DNA from: Sunxiuqinia sp963678245 | Lineage (GTDB): Bacteria > Bacteroidota > Bacteroidia > Bacteroidales > Prolixibacteraceae | Reading direction: 5' to 3' | NCBI GenBank assembly: GCA_965140765.1 | Contig: OZ223309.1 | Location: 2,852,001-2,916,000 of the forward strand | DNA: 64,000 nucleotides | Part shown: positions 26,757 to 36,200 of the stretch, piece after piece | How positions within the stretch are numbered: position 1 is the first letter of the stretch | How the letters are laid out: every line of letters starts with the position of its first letter | Translations under genes and position numbers: made by a program | Notes under the pieces: model-generated | The model's input: the letters and a program-made list of their open reading frames with translations, nothing else | Database searches by the model: none | What the model was told of the DNA's origin: nothing

Positions 26757-27101
26757 TTAATTTCCATCTCCAAAATCGATATCTGTTTCTTCATCCTGTG
26801 CGGGTCCATATTCTCCCTCTTTAACTTTTTGTTGAACCACACATTTAATGGTCTTGTAACTTTTACTTTTATCCAATGCAATTGGAACTGTGGATGAAAA
26901 AATTGGGTTTTCCGGACCGTTCATCAACTGGGTTCCAGTCGAAAGAGTAACAACAACTCCCCAATACTTTTTTGTTTCAGTTGAAATTTCCTGTTGCTCA
27001 ATACTGGCAATGGTTTGGTCCTGTGAGCAATTCAATACAACCCCAAGTTCATAATGGCTTGATGCTTTGCTTAAACTCAGGTAAGGTTTGTAACTTTTCA
27101 T
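26757..27101 (-). CDS. Small hypothetical protein with acidic EETDIDFGD tail
   Basis: 114 aa from the ATG at 27101; an alternative ATG at 27158 adds 19 polar residues including a Lys run encoded by an A11 tract (27103-27113 on the plus strand). I do not recognise the family. The body has alternating strand-like segments (YWGVVVTLSTGTQLMNG, YKTIKCVVQQKV), two Cys, and no convincing signal peptide. The last residues (QDEETDIDFGDGN) match the tail of the small gene downstream, and the DNA under them is a 33-bp direct repeat with one mismatch. Same strand as that gene and as the TPR kinase. The protein could be a short secreted or cell-surface product, but that is inference. Confidence 0.5.
   Translation of the reverse strand: MKSYKPYLSLSKASSHYELGVVLNCSQDQTIASIEQQEISTETKKYWGVVVTLSTGTQLMNGPENPIFSSTVPIALDKSKSYKTIKCVVQQKVKEGEYGPAQDEETDIDFGDGN
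26766..26798. repeat. 33-bp direct repeat, copy 2
   Basis: Encodes the matching tail of the neighbouring small gene. One mismatch against copy 1; recombination between the two would delete most of the intervening gene. Confidence 0.85.
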
Positions 27102-27158
27102 GTTTTTTTTTTTGTTTGTACAATCTCCATACTTCTTTATTATAGTGTGCCAACGCAT

Positions 27159-27565
27159 GAAACTCCGAAGTCCCCCTCCTGTATGAGCGAAATTTTGATC
27201 ATGGTCGTTTCATCATTATAAAATAGCATGGTTTTTTCAAATGTAACAATTATTTCACTAAGTATCTTTCATTCATCCCAATAAAAAAACTCAACAACAC
27301 ACACATAAATTACTTGTAACAAGTTAATTAAATTGATATAAGTTGCATGAACTATCAATTTTGTTTGGGTTTAAAAAATGATGATTTATTACGGTTATTC
27401 AAAACAAAAGCACAACATCTACTTCATCTGTTCGAGAGACAAAAGTTCGTAGCAATTTAGCGATAAGTCCGCTTAACGAGAAAGTGGCTCCGGTTAACGA
27501 ATAAATTTTAAAATGAGCAAAAGTTCTTGTTTTTTTGAACCGTAATCCAATAAAAATCAAACATC
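27159..27565. other. 407-nt AT-rich intergenic region
   Basis: Divergent region between the small genes and the lipoprotein/LytTR chimera. Its right end carries a pair of direct repeats listed separately. I see no gene, and no clear TAnnTTTG element on the right strand at the right distance. Confidence 0.4.
27469..27500. promoter_or_regulatory. Pair of 11-bp direct repeats, 21-bp period
   Basis: CCGCTTAACGA (27469-27479) and CCGGTTAACGA (27490-27500) differ at one base and start exactly 21 bp apart, two helical turns. Paired direct repeats with this period are the usual target of LytTR-type regulators, and a LytTR fragment is encoded just downstream. Confidence 0.45.
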
Positions 27566-28301
27566 ATGAAATCAAAAAACTTATATCTGATTGCATTACT
27601 TTTTGTATTTTTATCCGGGTGTATTGTTTTCTCATTCTATCCGCTGTACACAGATGATGATCTCTATGCAAATGATTTGCTACTTGGAGAATGGTTAGAC
27701 TCGGACTCTTCCGTCTGGCAATTTGAGTTTAACTACAAAGGAGAACATAAAGCAGAAAACCTGGATAGCACAGCCTATATTCTTCGAGTCAAAGAAGATG
27801 ATAAACTATCAAAAAAAATCTTTCCTGGTGCATTTAATCAAATTAGATGGCTATTATTTTCTCGATTTCTACCTGGATGATTATTTCGACAAAGATCCCG
27901 ATCTCTTCGATTGGCATGCTCTGCCGGTTCATAGTTTTGCTAAACTGGAACTGGAAAACGGTGAAGCCAAAATTAATTGGTTTGATCCGGAATGGTTGGA
28001 AGATTTAATCGAACAAAATCGAATTCGCATTCATCATGAAAATAATGGCGAGAATAAATTGCTCTATGTTGAAGCCATGGACGATTACATCCGGCTCATT
28101 TTAACCACCCAAACACTGACCGTTTACGACCGGCTGGCTGCCTTTTTAGAAAAACTTCCTTCAACCGGATTTTGTCAAATTCATAAATCATACTTGGTTG
28201 CCCTCAAGCACATTGAAGGCAATCGATTAAAAATTGCCGACACTTTTCTGCCCGTGAGCAAACGTTTTAAAGCCAGATTGATTGAGCACCTGAATACTTA
28301 A
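27566..28301 (+). pseudogene. Lipoprotein gene with A8 frameshift, fused to the C-terminal half of a LytTR regulator
   Basis: The first frame (27566-27880) starts with a lipoprotein signal (FLSGC, Cys19) and SFYPLYTDDDLYANDLLLGEW, a conserved Bacteroidota lipoprotein of unknown role. At A8 (27812-27819) the frame is lost; with seven A it would continue as FLVHLIKLDGYYFLDFYLDD ... ENGEAKINWFDPEWLEDLIEQ, the rest of the same lipoprotein. Near 28055-28066 it changes abruptly to YVEAMDDYIRLILTTQ ... FCQIHKSYLVALKHIEG ... PVSKRFKARL, the C-terminal part of a LytTR DNA-binding domain. The LytTR receiver and the lipoprotein end are both missing, so a deletion has joined two genes. Unlikely to be functional as it stands. 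Its stop overlaps the convergent aminotransferase stop by 4 nt. Confidence 0.8.
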
Positions 28302-29761
28302 AGTTCAAACCATTCTGCAACTTTCAGATGGTAGTCTTTTTCATCCTTATGGCTAAATGTATTCGTGCGAGGCACCGGCTTGTAATTTTTTGAATAATCT
28401 GAAATATTGGAGATGATATCTTTTAGCGCTGCAATAAACAATTCGACCTCCGCATTCGTCATGGTCGGATGTAGCGACCAGCGCACCCAACCCGGCTTTT
28501 CTGACATATCGCCATGGTTTATTTTATCGGTTATCGCATCGGATCGCTCTGCTGTTACTTCCAATAAAAAGTGACCATAAGTTCCGGCGCAAGCACAACC
28601 TCCCCGAACCTGAATCCCGTATCTATCGTTTAGTAACTGCACCAATAGGTTGTAATGAATACCCTGCACATAAAATGAAATTACGCCTAAACGATCGCGC
28701 TCTTCATTCGCCAGAATTTTAACGTCAGGAATGCTATCTAAACCATCAAAAGCAAGAGTCAACAACTCGACTTCGCGCTGCATGATATTTTCGACACCCA
28801 TTTGGTCTTTTAATTGAAAACACAAAGCTGTTTTTATTGATTGTAAAAAGCCGGGGGTTCCACCATCTTCGCGAACTTCAATATTATCGACATATTTGTA
28901 TTTCCCCCATGGGTTAGTCCAATCCACCGTTCCTCCGCCCGGATGATCAGGGACGGGATTTCTATACATCGACTTATCGAAAACCAGCACTCCTGACGAG
29001 CCCGGGCCTCCCAAAAACTTGTGGGGCGAAAACAAAACAGCGTCTAGTTTCATCATTGCATCTTTCGGGTGCATGTCAATTGTTTCGTACGGAGCCGAAG
29101 CCGCAAAATCAATAAAAGCGACTCCGCCGAACTCGTGCATAATTTTAGCCATCTCAGCATAAGGTGTCCGAATTCCTGTAACATTCGAACAAGCTGTAAA
29201 TGCTCCAATTTTGAACGTGCGGCCTTCATATTCCTCCAGCTTTTTACGAAGATTTTCTGTGCTAACCTGCAAATTTTCATCCGGCTCAATAATAACTACA
29301 TCAGCAATGGTTTCGTACCAGCTTGTGTGGTTCGAATGATGCTCCATATGCGTGATAAAAACAACCGGCTTTTCAGTTTCCTCAATATTTTTACTTCCCG
29401 GAACTTTACCATTTTTCAACCCGAGAATTCGCTGAAATTTATTAATCACCGTTGTCATGCCAAATCCTGCAGTAATGATGACATCATTGGGACCGGCATT
29501 CACATGCTCTTTTATAATTCTGTGCGACAGCTGATAAGCCTTCGTCATTAGGGCTCCCGTTTCGCTGGTTTCGGTGTGCGTATTGGCTACAAAAGGGCCA
29601 AACTGCTCCAACATTTTCTGCTCTATTGGTCCATATAATCGTCCGCTGGCAATCCAGTCGGCATACAATATTTTCGGTTCTCCAAAAGGGCTGGAGAAAG
29701 TTTGATCGATACCAATAATGTTTTCACGAAAGGGTTTAAAATATTTTTCGAGTTGGGTCAT
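28298..29761 (-). CDS. Class V aminotransferase (cysteine desulfurase-like)
   Basis: 487 aa PLP enzyme, longer than SufS/IscS (~400). Visible: HTETSETGALMTKAY near the N-terminus, ITAGFGMTTVINKFQ, the PLP Asp/His region FIDFAASAPYETIDMH, and the Schiff-base Lys in LFSPHKFLGGPGSSGVLVF. A Cys-rich piece GGCACAGTYGH near 395 sits where desulfurases carry their catalytic Cys loop. The family is annotated in many Bacteroidota as aminotransferase class V-fold protein; cysteine desulfurase activity is possible but the usual SufS/IscS partners are absent here. It is divergent from htpG. Confidence 0.85.
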   Translation of the reverse strand: MTQLEKYFKPFRENIIGIDQTFSSPFGEPKILYADWIASGRLYGPIEQKMLEQFGPFVANTHTETSETGALMTKAYQLSHRIIKEHVNAGPNDVIITAGFGMTTVINKFQRILGLKNGKVPGSKNIEETEKPVVFITHMEHHSNHTSWYETIADVVIIEPDENLQVSTENLRKKLEEYEGRTFKIGAFTACSNVTGIRTPYAEMAKIMHEFGGVAFIDFAASAPYETIDMHPKDAMMKLDAVLFSPHKFLGGPGSSGVLVFDKSMYRNPVPDHPGGGTVDWTNPWGKYKYVDNIEVREDGGTPGFLQSIKTALCFQLKDQMGVENIMQREVELLTLAFDGLDSIPDVKILANEERDRLGVISFYVQGIHYNLLVQLLNDRYGIQVRGGCACAGTYGHFLLEVTAERSDAITDKINHGDMSEKPGWVRWSLHPTMTNAEVELFIAALKDIISNISDYSKNYKPVPRTNTFSHKDEKDYHLKVAEWFEL

Positions 29762-29892
29762 CTTGCTTGAAATTTTACTTCACTCAAAATAACGCAATAC
29801 AACTGACATAAAAACCGAGATAAGTCAGCTTTTTGCGAGTCAATAAATCAAGCTTTTGCAAACGATCGTGACAATTCGTCATTTTTTAAGAA

Positions 29893-29907
29893 TGGCACAA
29901 GCTTTGA
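29893..29907 (+). promoter_or_regulatory. Candidate sigma-54 promoter of htpG
   Basis: TGGCAC-AAGCT-TTGAA: GG at 29894-29895, ten bases, then GA at 29906-29907, against the consensus TGGCAC-N5-TTGCA/T. One mismatch in the -12 box. The predicted start would give a leader of about 38 nt before the htpG ATG. No TAnnTTTG element was seen in this intergenic region on the plus strand. Confidence 0.6.
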
Positions 29908-29955
29908 AAAAGAGGAGCCGTAAAGATTGATGTTAAACTAAAAAATATAAAAGCG

Positions 29956-32010
29956 ATGCAAAAAGGTAAAATTGGCGTTTCCAGTGACAATTTATTCCCC
30001 ATCATCAAAAAGTTCTTGTATTCTGATCACGATATCTTTCTTCGTGAAATCGTATCAAATGCAGTCGATGCTACTCAAAAATTAAAAACTCTTGCCGGAC
30101 GAGGTGAAACATCTGCATCAACAGAAAATGCAAAAGTTTGGGTTAGTCTGGATGAAGACAAAAAGACAATTACCATTTCTGACAATGGAATTGGAATGAC
30201 AGCCGAAGAGATTGAAAAGTATATTAACCAGATTGCTTTTTCGGGAGCCAATGAATTTCTCGAGAAATATGAAAGCGATGCCAATGCGATTATCGGGCAC
30301 TTTGGATTAGGTTTCTATTCGTCGTTTATGGTTTCGGATAAGGTTGAAATTGTAACCAAATCATACAAAGAGGGTGCGCAAGCTGTAAAATGGGAATGTG
30401 ACGGAAGTCCGGAGTACAGCATTGAAGATACCGAGCGTGAAGAAGTTGGTACTGATATTATCATGTATGTCAACGAAGATTCGAAAGAGTTTTTAAATAA
30501 AGCCCGACTTTCAGAAATCCTGAATAAATACTGTAAATTCTTGCCTATTCCTGTTGTTTTTGGAAAAGAAACAGAATGGAAAGATGGTAAAGAAGTTGAA
30601 ACAGAAAACGAAAACCAGATTAACGATCCGAATCCAGCCTGGACAAAAGCTCCGGTTGATTTGAAAGATGAGGACTATTCGGCTTTCTATCGCAAGCTCT
30701 ATCCAATGGGCGAAGATCCGTTGTTCCATATTCACTTGAATGTCGATTACCCATTCAACCTGACCGGTATTTTGTATTTCCCACGTTTGAAAAACAGCAT
30801 TGAAGTTCAGAAAAATAAAATTCAGCTGTATTCGAACCAGGTTTTTGTAACTGATTCAGTTGAAGGAATTGTTCCTGAATTTTTGACATTACTACATGGT
30901 GTGATCGACTCGCCGGATATCCCATTGAACGTTTCTCGTTCGTACTTACAAAGCGATTCGAATGTGAAAAAAATTAGTAGTCACGTTACCAAAAAAGTAG
31001 CTGATCGTTTGCACCAACTGTTCAAAGACAACCGCGAGGATTTCGAGAAAAAATGGGATGACTTGAAGATTTTCATCGAATACGGAATGCTAACCGATGA
31101 AAAGTTTGCAGAACGTGCCATGAACTTCTTCCTGTTTAAAAATACCGATGGTAAATACTTTACTTTCGAAGAATACGAAAAACTAATTAAGGATAACCAA
31201 ACAAATAAAGAAAACAACCTGGTTTACTTATACACCAGTAATCTGGAAGAACAATACTCGTTTGTACAAACAGCCAAAGATAAAGGCTACGATGTACTTA
31301 TTCTGGATAATGTTTTGGCAACCCCACTTCTAAACAAATTGGAGCAACAACATAGCGACAAACGTTTTGTGCGAGTTGACTCGGATGTGGTTGAAAACCT
31401 GATTCAGAAAGAGGAAGAAAAAGAAGAATTGAGTTGGGAAGAAAAAGAAGAACTGAGCCCGGTATTTCAGGCGGTTTGCCCTGCGGATAATGGCGTCAAT
31501 TACATTGTTGATTTTAAAAACTTAGGCGAAGCCGGCCAACCAATCGTTATCACACGTAACGAATTTATGCGCCGAATGAAAGATATGGGTCAGCTGCAAG
31601 GCGGAGGTATAAATATGTACGGCAACCTGCCCGACAGCTTAAATCTTGTTGTAAATACAGCTCATCCATTGGTACAAAAAGTATTGGAATCGAAAGATAA
31701 AAAATTAGGTAAAGCTTTTGAAACGATAAAAGAAGACTTAACTGCCAAGAAACAGGAAAAGGATTCTTTGGAAAAAGCGAAAGAAGGAAAGAAAGAAGAG
31801 GAGGTTCCTGCCGCAGACAAAGAAAAATTGGATGATCTGCAAAAAGTGATTGCGGAATTAGAACAACAAAAACGCGAAAAACTTAGTGACTTTGGTAAAA
31901 AGAATAAATTTACCAAGCAAATGGTTGACTTAGCGTTATTGGCAAATGGCATGCTAAAAGGAGAAGCACTCGATAAATTTGTACGTCGCAGTGTGGAGCT
32001 GATCAAGTAA
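29956..32010 (+). CDS. htpG: Molecular chaperone HtpG (Hsp90)
   Basis: 684 aa, longer than the ~624 aa Escherichia coli protein because of a Lys/Glu-rich segment before the C-terminal dimer domain (KEDLTAKKQEKDSLEKAKEG in part), common in Bacteroidota. The N-terminal GHKL ATPase shows FLREIVSNAVDA, ISDNGIGMTAEEI and IGHFGLGFYSSFMV. The middle domain has DYPFNLTGILYFPR and the catalytic Arg region LNVSRSYLQSD. Cytoplasmic ATP-dependent chaperone. Single-gene unit with its own terminator and a sigma-54-like promoter. Confidence 0.97.
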   Translation: MQKGKIGVSSDNLFPIIKKFLYSDHDIFLREIVSNAVDATQKLKTLAGRGETSASTENAKVWVSLDEDKKTITISDNGIGMTAEEIEKYINQIAFSGANEFLEKYESDANAIIGHFGLGFYSSFMVSDKVEIVTKSYKEGAQAVKWECDGSPEYSIEDTEREEVGTDIIMYVNEDSKEFLNKARLSEILNKYCKFLPIPVVFGKETEWKDGKEVETENENQINDPNPAWTKAPVDLKDEDYSAFYRKLYPMGEDPLFHIHLNVDYPFNLTGILYFPRLKNSIEVQKNKIQLYSNQVFVTDSVEGIVPEFLTLLHGVIDSPDIPLNVSRSYLQSDSNVKKISSHVTKKVADRLHQLFKDNREDFEKKWDDLKIFIEYGMLTDEKFAERAMNFFLFKNTDGKYFTFEEYEKLIKDNQTNKENNLVYLYTSNLEEQYSFVQTAKDKGYDVLILDNVLATPLLNKLEQQHSDKRFVRVDSDVVENLIQKEEEKEELSWEEKEELSPVFQAVCPADNGVNYIVDFKNLGEAGQPIVITRNEFMRRMKDMGQLQGGGINMYGNLPDSLNLVVNTAHPLVQKVLESKDKKLGKAFETIKEDLTAKKQEKDSLEKAKEGKKEEEVPAADKEKLDDLQKVIAELEQQKREKLSDFGKKNKFTKQMVDLALLANGMLKGEALDKFVRRSVELIK

Positions 32011-32037
32011 AAACAGCCTATCAAATAAATGACTGAG

Positions 32038-32073
32038 AAGAGCGATCGGGCGTAAGCCATTTCGCTCTTTTTT
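32038..32073 (+). terminator. htpG terminator
   Basis: AAGAGCGA and TCGCTCTT pair across a 15-nt loop, followed by T6, 28 nt after the htpG stop. Confidence 0.8.
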
Positions 32074-32301
32074 CAAATCTATAAACTCGTAAATATCTAT
32101 TTTTTCCAATATACAACTAACATTCAAATGTAGGATTGATGCATCTTTAAATGAAAAAATCATTTTTAATTAATACATTACCCAACATTTTTATATTATT
32201 TTAGCTTAAAATTAAACAGACAATTATCAGATTTTCATTTCTGAAGCAGATAACAAGCTAACTTTCAACAAACAAATAAATTACAATTAAAAACCATAAG
32301 T

Positions 32302-33132
32302 ATGAGAAGAACACAAACACTTAAATTCGTTTCTCTGGCTGTCGTATTAGCTCTGTTTGCTGGTACTTTCGTTGCATGTACAGGCGGTAAAAAAGAAAAA
32401 AAGGCTGAGCCTAAAATTGTTGAGGAAACGATAAAAGAAGAAATCGAAGACTACTCTTACCCCATATCATCAGCATTCGAAGTAACTCAAATGTTGAACG
32501 AAATTGAAGCAAGCTACATTGTTGGAATCACCAACGAACCTGAAAAAGCGTCAGAATATTTCTCAGAAAAAAACCGTGCTGTGAATCTGGGAATTTACAC
32601 TTCAGATTTGGCTTATGCAACAACTTACAACCAGAAAACGGATGTGCAGGATTACTTTAAGGCAGCAGAAAAATTGGTGCGCGAACTAGATATGACTGAA
32701 GCATTTGAAGAAAATCTTCCTGACCAAATTGAAGAAAATCTGGACAACAATGACGAATTGGTGAATATTATCACCAACATGTTCCAAAATGCTTACACTT
32801 TTTTAAACAAACAAGGACGTCCGGAAGTGTCCTACTTGGTGCTTTCTGGAACTGTTTTCGAAGGACTATATTTGACAACTCATATCTCTGAAAATACGTT
32901 TCAAAACCCGAAAATCATTGAAGCAATTCTTTTTCAAAAAGAACCATTGATGAAACTCGAAAAAATGATGGAGCCCTACAAAGATTCAGAGATTTTGAGC
33001 GATGTATACGCTGACATAGTCGCTATCAATGACATTTATGCGTTGGAAGAGGGTACTACTGCAATGACTCAAGAACAAGTGACTAAGTTGACTGATTTTT
33101 TAACTTCTGTAAGAAATAAATTCACAAAATAA
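32302..33132 (+). CDS. Conserved Bacteroidota lipoprotein, helical
   Basis: 276 aa. Lipoprotein signal ending FVAC (Cys26), followed by a Lys/Glu-rich tether (KKEKKAEPKIVEE). The mature part is predicted from sequence to be all-helical, acidic, with GIYTSDLAYATTYNQ and YLVLSGTVFEGLYLTT as the most conserved-looking pieces. I do not recognise a named function. It has a 290-nt upstream region and a terminator-like structure downstream, and is followed on the same strand by a large ABC transporter, with which it might cooperate at the envelope. Confidence 0.75.
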   Translation: MRRTQTLKFVSLAVVLALFAGTFVACTGGKKEKKAEPKIVEETIKEEIEDYSYPISSAFEVTQMLNEIEASYIVGITNEPEKASEYFSEKNRAVNLGIYTSDLAYATTYNQKTDVQDYFKAAEKLVRELDMTEAFEENLPDQIEENLDNNDELVNIITNMFQNAYTFLNKQGRPEVSYLVLSGTVFEGLYLTTHISENTFQNPKIIEAILFQKEPLMKLEKMMEPYKDSEILSDVYADIVAINDIYALEEGTTAMTQEQVTKLTDFLTSVRNKFTK

Positions 33133-33154
33133 GACCAAGTCAGCTCTAAAATAC

Positions 33155-33208
33155 AAAACGGGTTTTTGTTGTTCCATCACATTATAGGAATACAGGAATC
33201 CGTTTTTT
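33155..33208 (+). terminator. Probable terminator between the lipoprotein and ABC genes
   Basis: AAAACGG and CCGTTTT pair at the ends of an imperfect longer stem (inner TTCC/GGAA), followed by T6. It lies about 20 nt after the lipoprotein stop and 17 nt before the ABC gene start. Confidence 0.5.
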
Positions 33209-33224
33209 CTTAAATTTCAGACTT

Positions 33225-36200
33225 ATGTATGAAGGTATCATAGAAACGCTGATCAGGCTGTTTGCAATCATAACAGACTACCAGGATGAAGAATCGAGAT
33301 CGATTTCTTCAGAACTGGTGCGGTCGTTTCTCAATGAAAACTTCAACCGCGAATTGGTTGAGTTATATCATCAACATTACGTTGAATCAGTTGAATACTA
33401 TCACATCAGCAACCGTGATATTTTATACGAAGAAAATGGTAGAGGTGAAAAATTCATTAATAAGTCTTATCTCAGTCAAATTTGTGACGATATTGTAACT
33501 CAATTTGATTTGAGTACCCGCTTTATGATTGTCGCCCAACTGTTGAATTTCATCAATCAAGATGGAGATTTTAAGCTGGACGATCTAAAAACGGTTAATC
33601 TCGTAGCTAGAGGATTAAAAATTAATTCGAAAGAATATGATAACCTTTATCGGTTTCATTTATTTTCAATAACTAAGGTAAGAGATAAAACATGCCTCTT
33701 TGTAGTTAATGGGAATGAGGCCTATCATGATAAAGAGATTAAACATCTATATCGGGAGAATCAACAAGTAGAACTAGAGCTGATACGTATTGGAAGTATA
33801 AATACTCTTTTCTTTAAATACTGGGGGCCACGTAACATGTACCTAAACGGACATCGGCTTACTCAAAACCGGCTGTATGTTTTTCCTCCCGGATCAATAT
33901 TGAAGACCTCCCGGATCATTCCGATCTATTATAGCAGTGTCATGACACGCTTTATTCAAGAAAAGGGAAAACCTCGCATTGTGCTAAATGTCGAGAGTAT
34001 TGAATATCGATTCTCTAAAAAAAATTATGGATTGCACCCCTTAAGCTTTCAGGAACGATCAGGTGACCTTGTTGGTATTTTGGGAGGTAGCGGAGTTGGA
34101 AAAACCACTTTGCTAAATGTATTAAACGGGAAACTAAAGCCCAACAATGGAACCATTTCGCTAAACGGATTCGACCTGCACGATCCAGAAAATGAAGAAT
34201 TACTGAAAGGAGTTATTGGATACGTCCCCCAAGATGACCTGTTGCTAGAAGAACTAACTGTATACAAAAACCTGGAATTCAATGCCCGTTTATGTTTCGG
34301 CGATCTGAATGACGAAGAAATTGAGGAAAAAATAGACCAAGCTCTTCAGGATTTCGATTTGGTTGAAGCGCGAGATTTGGTAGTGGGAAGCCCGCTGAAA
34401 AAGATCTTGAGTGGAGGACAACGAAAACGACTGAACATTGCACTTGAGCTCATGCGCGAGCCCTCTATATTTTTTGTTGATGAACCGACCTCGGGACTTT
34501 CATCAGCCGATTCGGAAAAAGTAATGCACCTTCTAAAAAGACAATGTTTAAAAGGGAAACTGGTCTTTGCAAACATTCATCAACCTTCGAGCGATATCTA
34601 CAAATTGTTCGACCGCATGATTGTTATGGACAAAGGCGGTCGGGTTGTCTTTTTTGGAAACCCGATGGACGCCATTACCTATTTTAAAAACCAGGCCAAT
34701 TATATTAATCCCGATGAAAGCGAATGCCTAAGCTGTGGAAATGTAAAGACTGAGCAGCCGCTTCAGATTATTGAAGCCCGAATGGTAAATCCGTTTGGGA
34801 AAAGTATTCGCCGTCGGAAAATATCGCCGGAAGACTGGTACGAACGTTACAAAAAGAACGTCGAACCCAGAGTACTCGATTTCATGAAAACAAATCCGGC
34901 AGAGAAGGAAGTCTTCCCCAAAATTCTTTTTAAAATACCGGATTGGTTCAACCAGCTAAAATTATTCATCAAACGAGATTTCGCCACCAAAAAGTCGAAT
35001 AAACAATACCTGGCAATCGCATTGCTCGAGGCACCATTGCTTGCGATTATTTTAGGCTTTTTTTCCAAATATTCTGACGAAGGAAAATATTGGCTGGCCA
35101 ATAACGACAATCTTCCTGCGTTTCTGTTTATGAGTGTCGTTGTGGCTTTGTTTATTGGACTAAGTATTAGCGCCGAAGAAATTTTCAAAGACCGCAAAAT
35201 TCTAAAGCGTGAAGAGTTCCTGAATTTGAGCCGGGGGGCTTATATTTCATCCAAAATACTAATCTTGTTTTTAATCTCGACTGTTCAAATATTTTCGTTT
35301 GTACTGATCAGTCATTTCATGCTTGAAATACCGGGACTCACATTCTCGACCTGGGCAATTCTATTTTCTACTGCTTGTTTTGCAAACCTGCTAGGACTAA
35401 ACCTTTCGGCAGGACTAAACTCGGCAGTTGCCATTTATGTCTTGATTCCCTTAATCCTGGTTCCTCAGCTATTACTTAGTGGAGTGATTATTGATTTTAA
35501 TAAAATGCATCCCTCGCTTAGCAGCTACAACCGTACGCCTTTAATTGGCGATCTTATGAGTTCGCGTTGGGCCTACGAAGCACTAGCTGTAGATCAATAT
35601 AAAAACAACGCCTACCGGAAAATTCTTTTTGATGAAGAACAAAAGAAAAATGACCTCGGTTTTAAAGCGTTCTATTGGATTCCTGAAGTTGACAAATACT
35701 TAAACTCTTACATCATTTTTGAGGATAAAAACGAGAATGAAAATACCCAAACATTGATCCCAGTTCTGAAAAACTCGTTTACTGATCTCTTTAAAGAGAA
35801 CGGCCATTTTAACGACTCCATTCATCTGGCGTTTGAGTTTATTGGCACTCCTGACTTTAATGCTCGCTGGGGAGATCTATTGACGCGATACCTACATGAA
35901 TCGCAGCAGGAATACAAACTAGCCTATCAGGAAGTCTCAAGCGAACTTGAAGCAAAATACAATAGTTTGCTTTCGCGCTTTAACGAGAAAGACAAGCAAT
36001 TGATTGAGTTTAGAGATCGATACACTAATAAAAAGATGGAGATTTTGGTGCGTGACAAATACAGCTTACATAAAACATACTTACACGAAAACAGGATTTA
36101 CCAGGGCGATGAGCCTATTTATCGAAAGCCGGCTCAAAACAATGGAATTGCGCACTTTTATGCTTCTTACAAGCTTCTTGGCAATTGGAAAATAGATACG

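Noticed and set aside
27138..27152. TTGGCAC on the minus strand near the small gene at 26757-27101, as a sigma-54 promoter
   Set aside because: Only the -24 half matches; the -12 half reads AATA and the sequence could equally be coding from the alternative start.
28298..29761. Calling the class V aminotransferase a SufS/IscS cysteine desulfurase tied to the cysK system
   Set aside because: It is 19 kb from cysK, longer than true desulfurases and lacks the usual partner genes; only the fold is certain.
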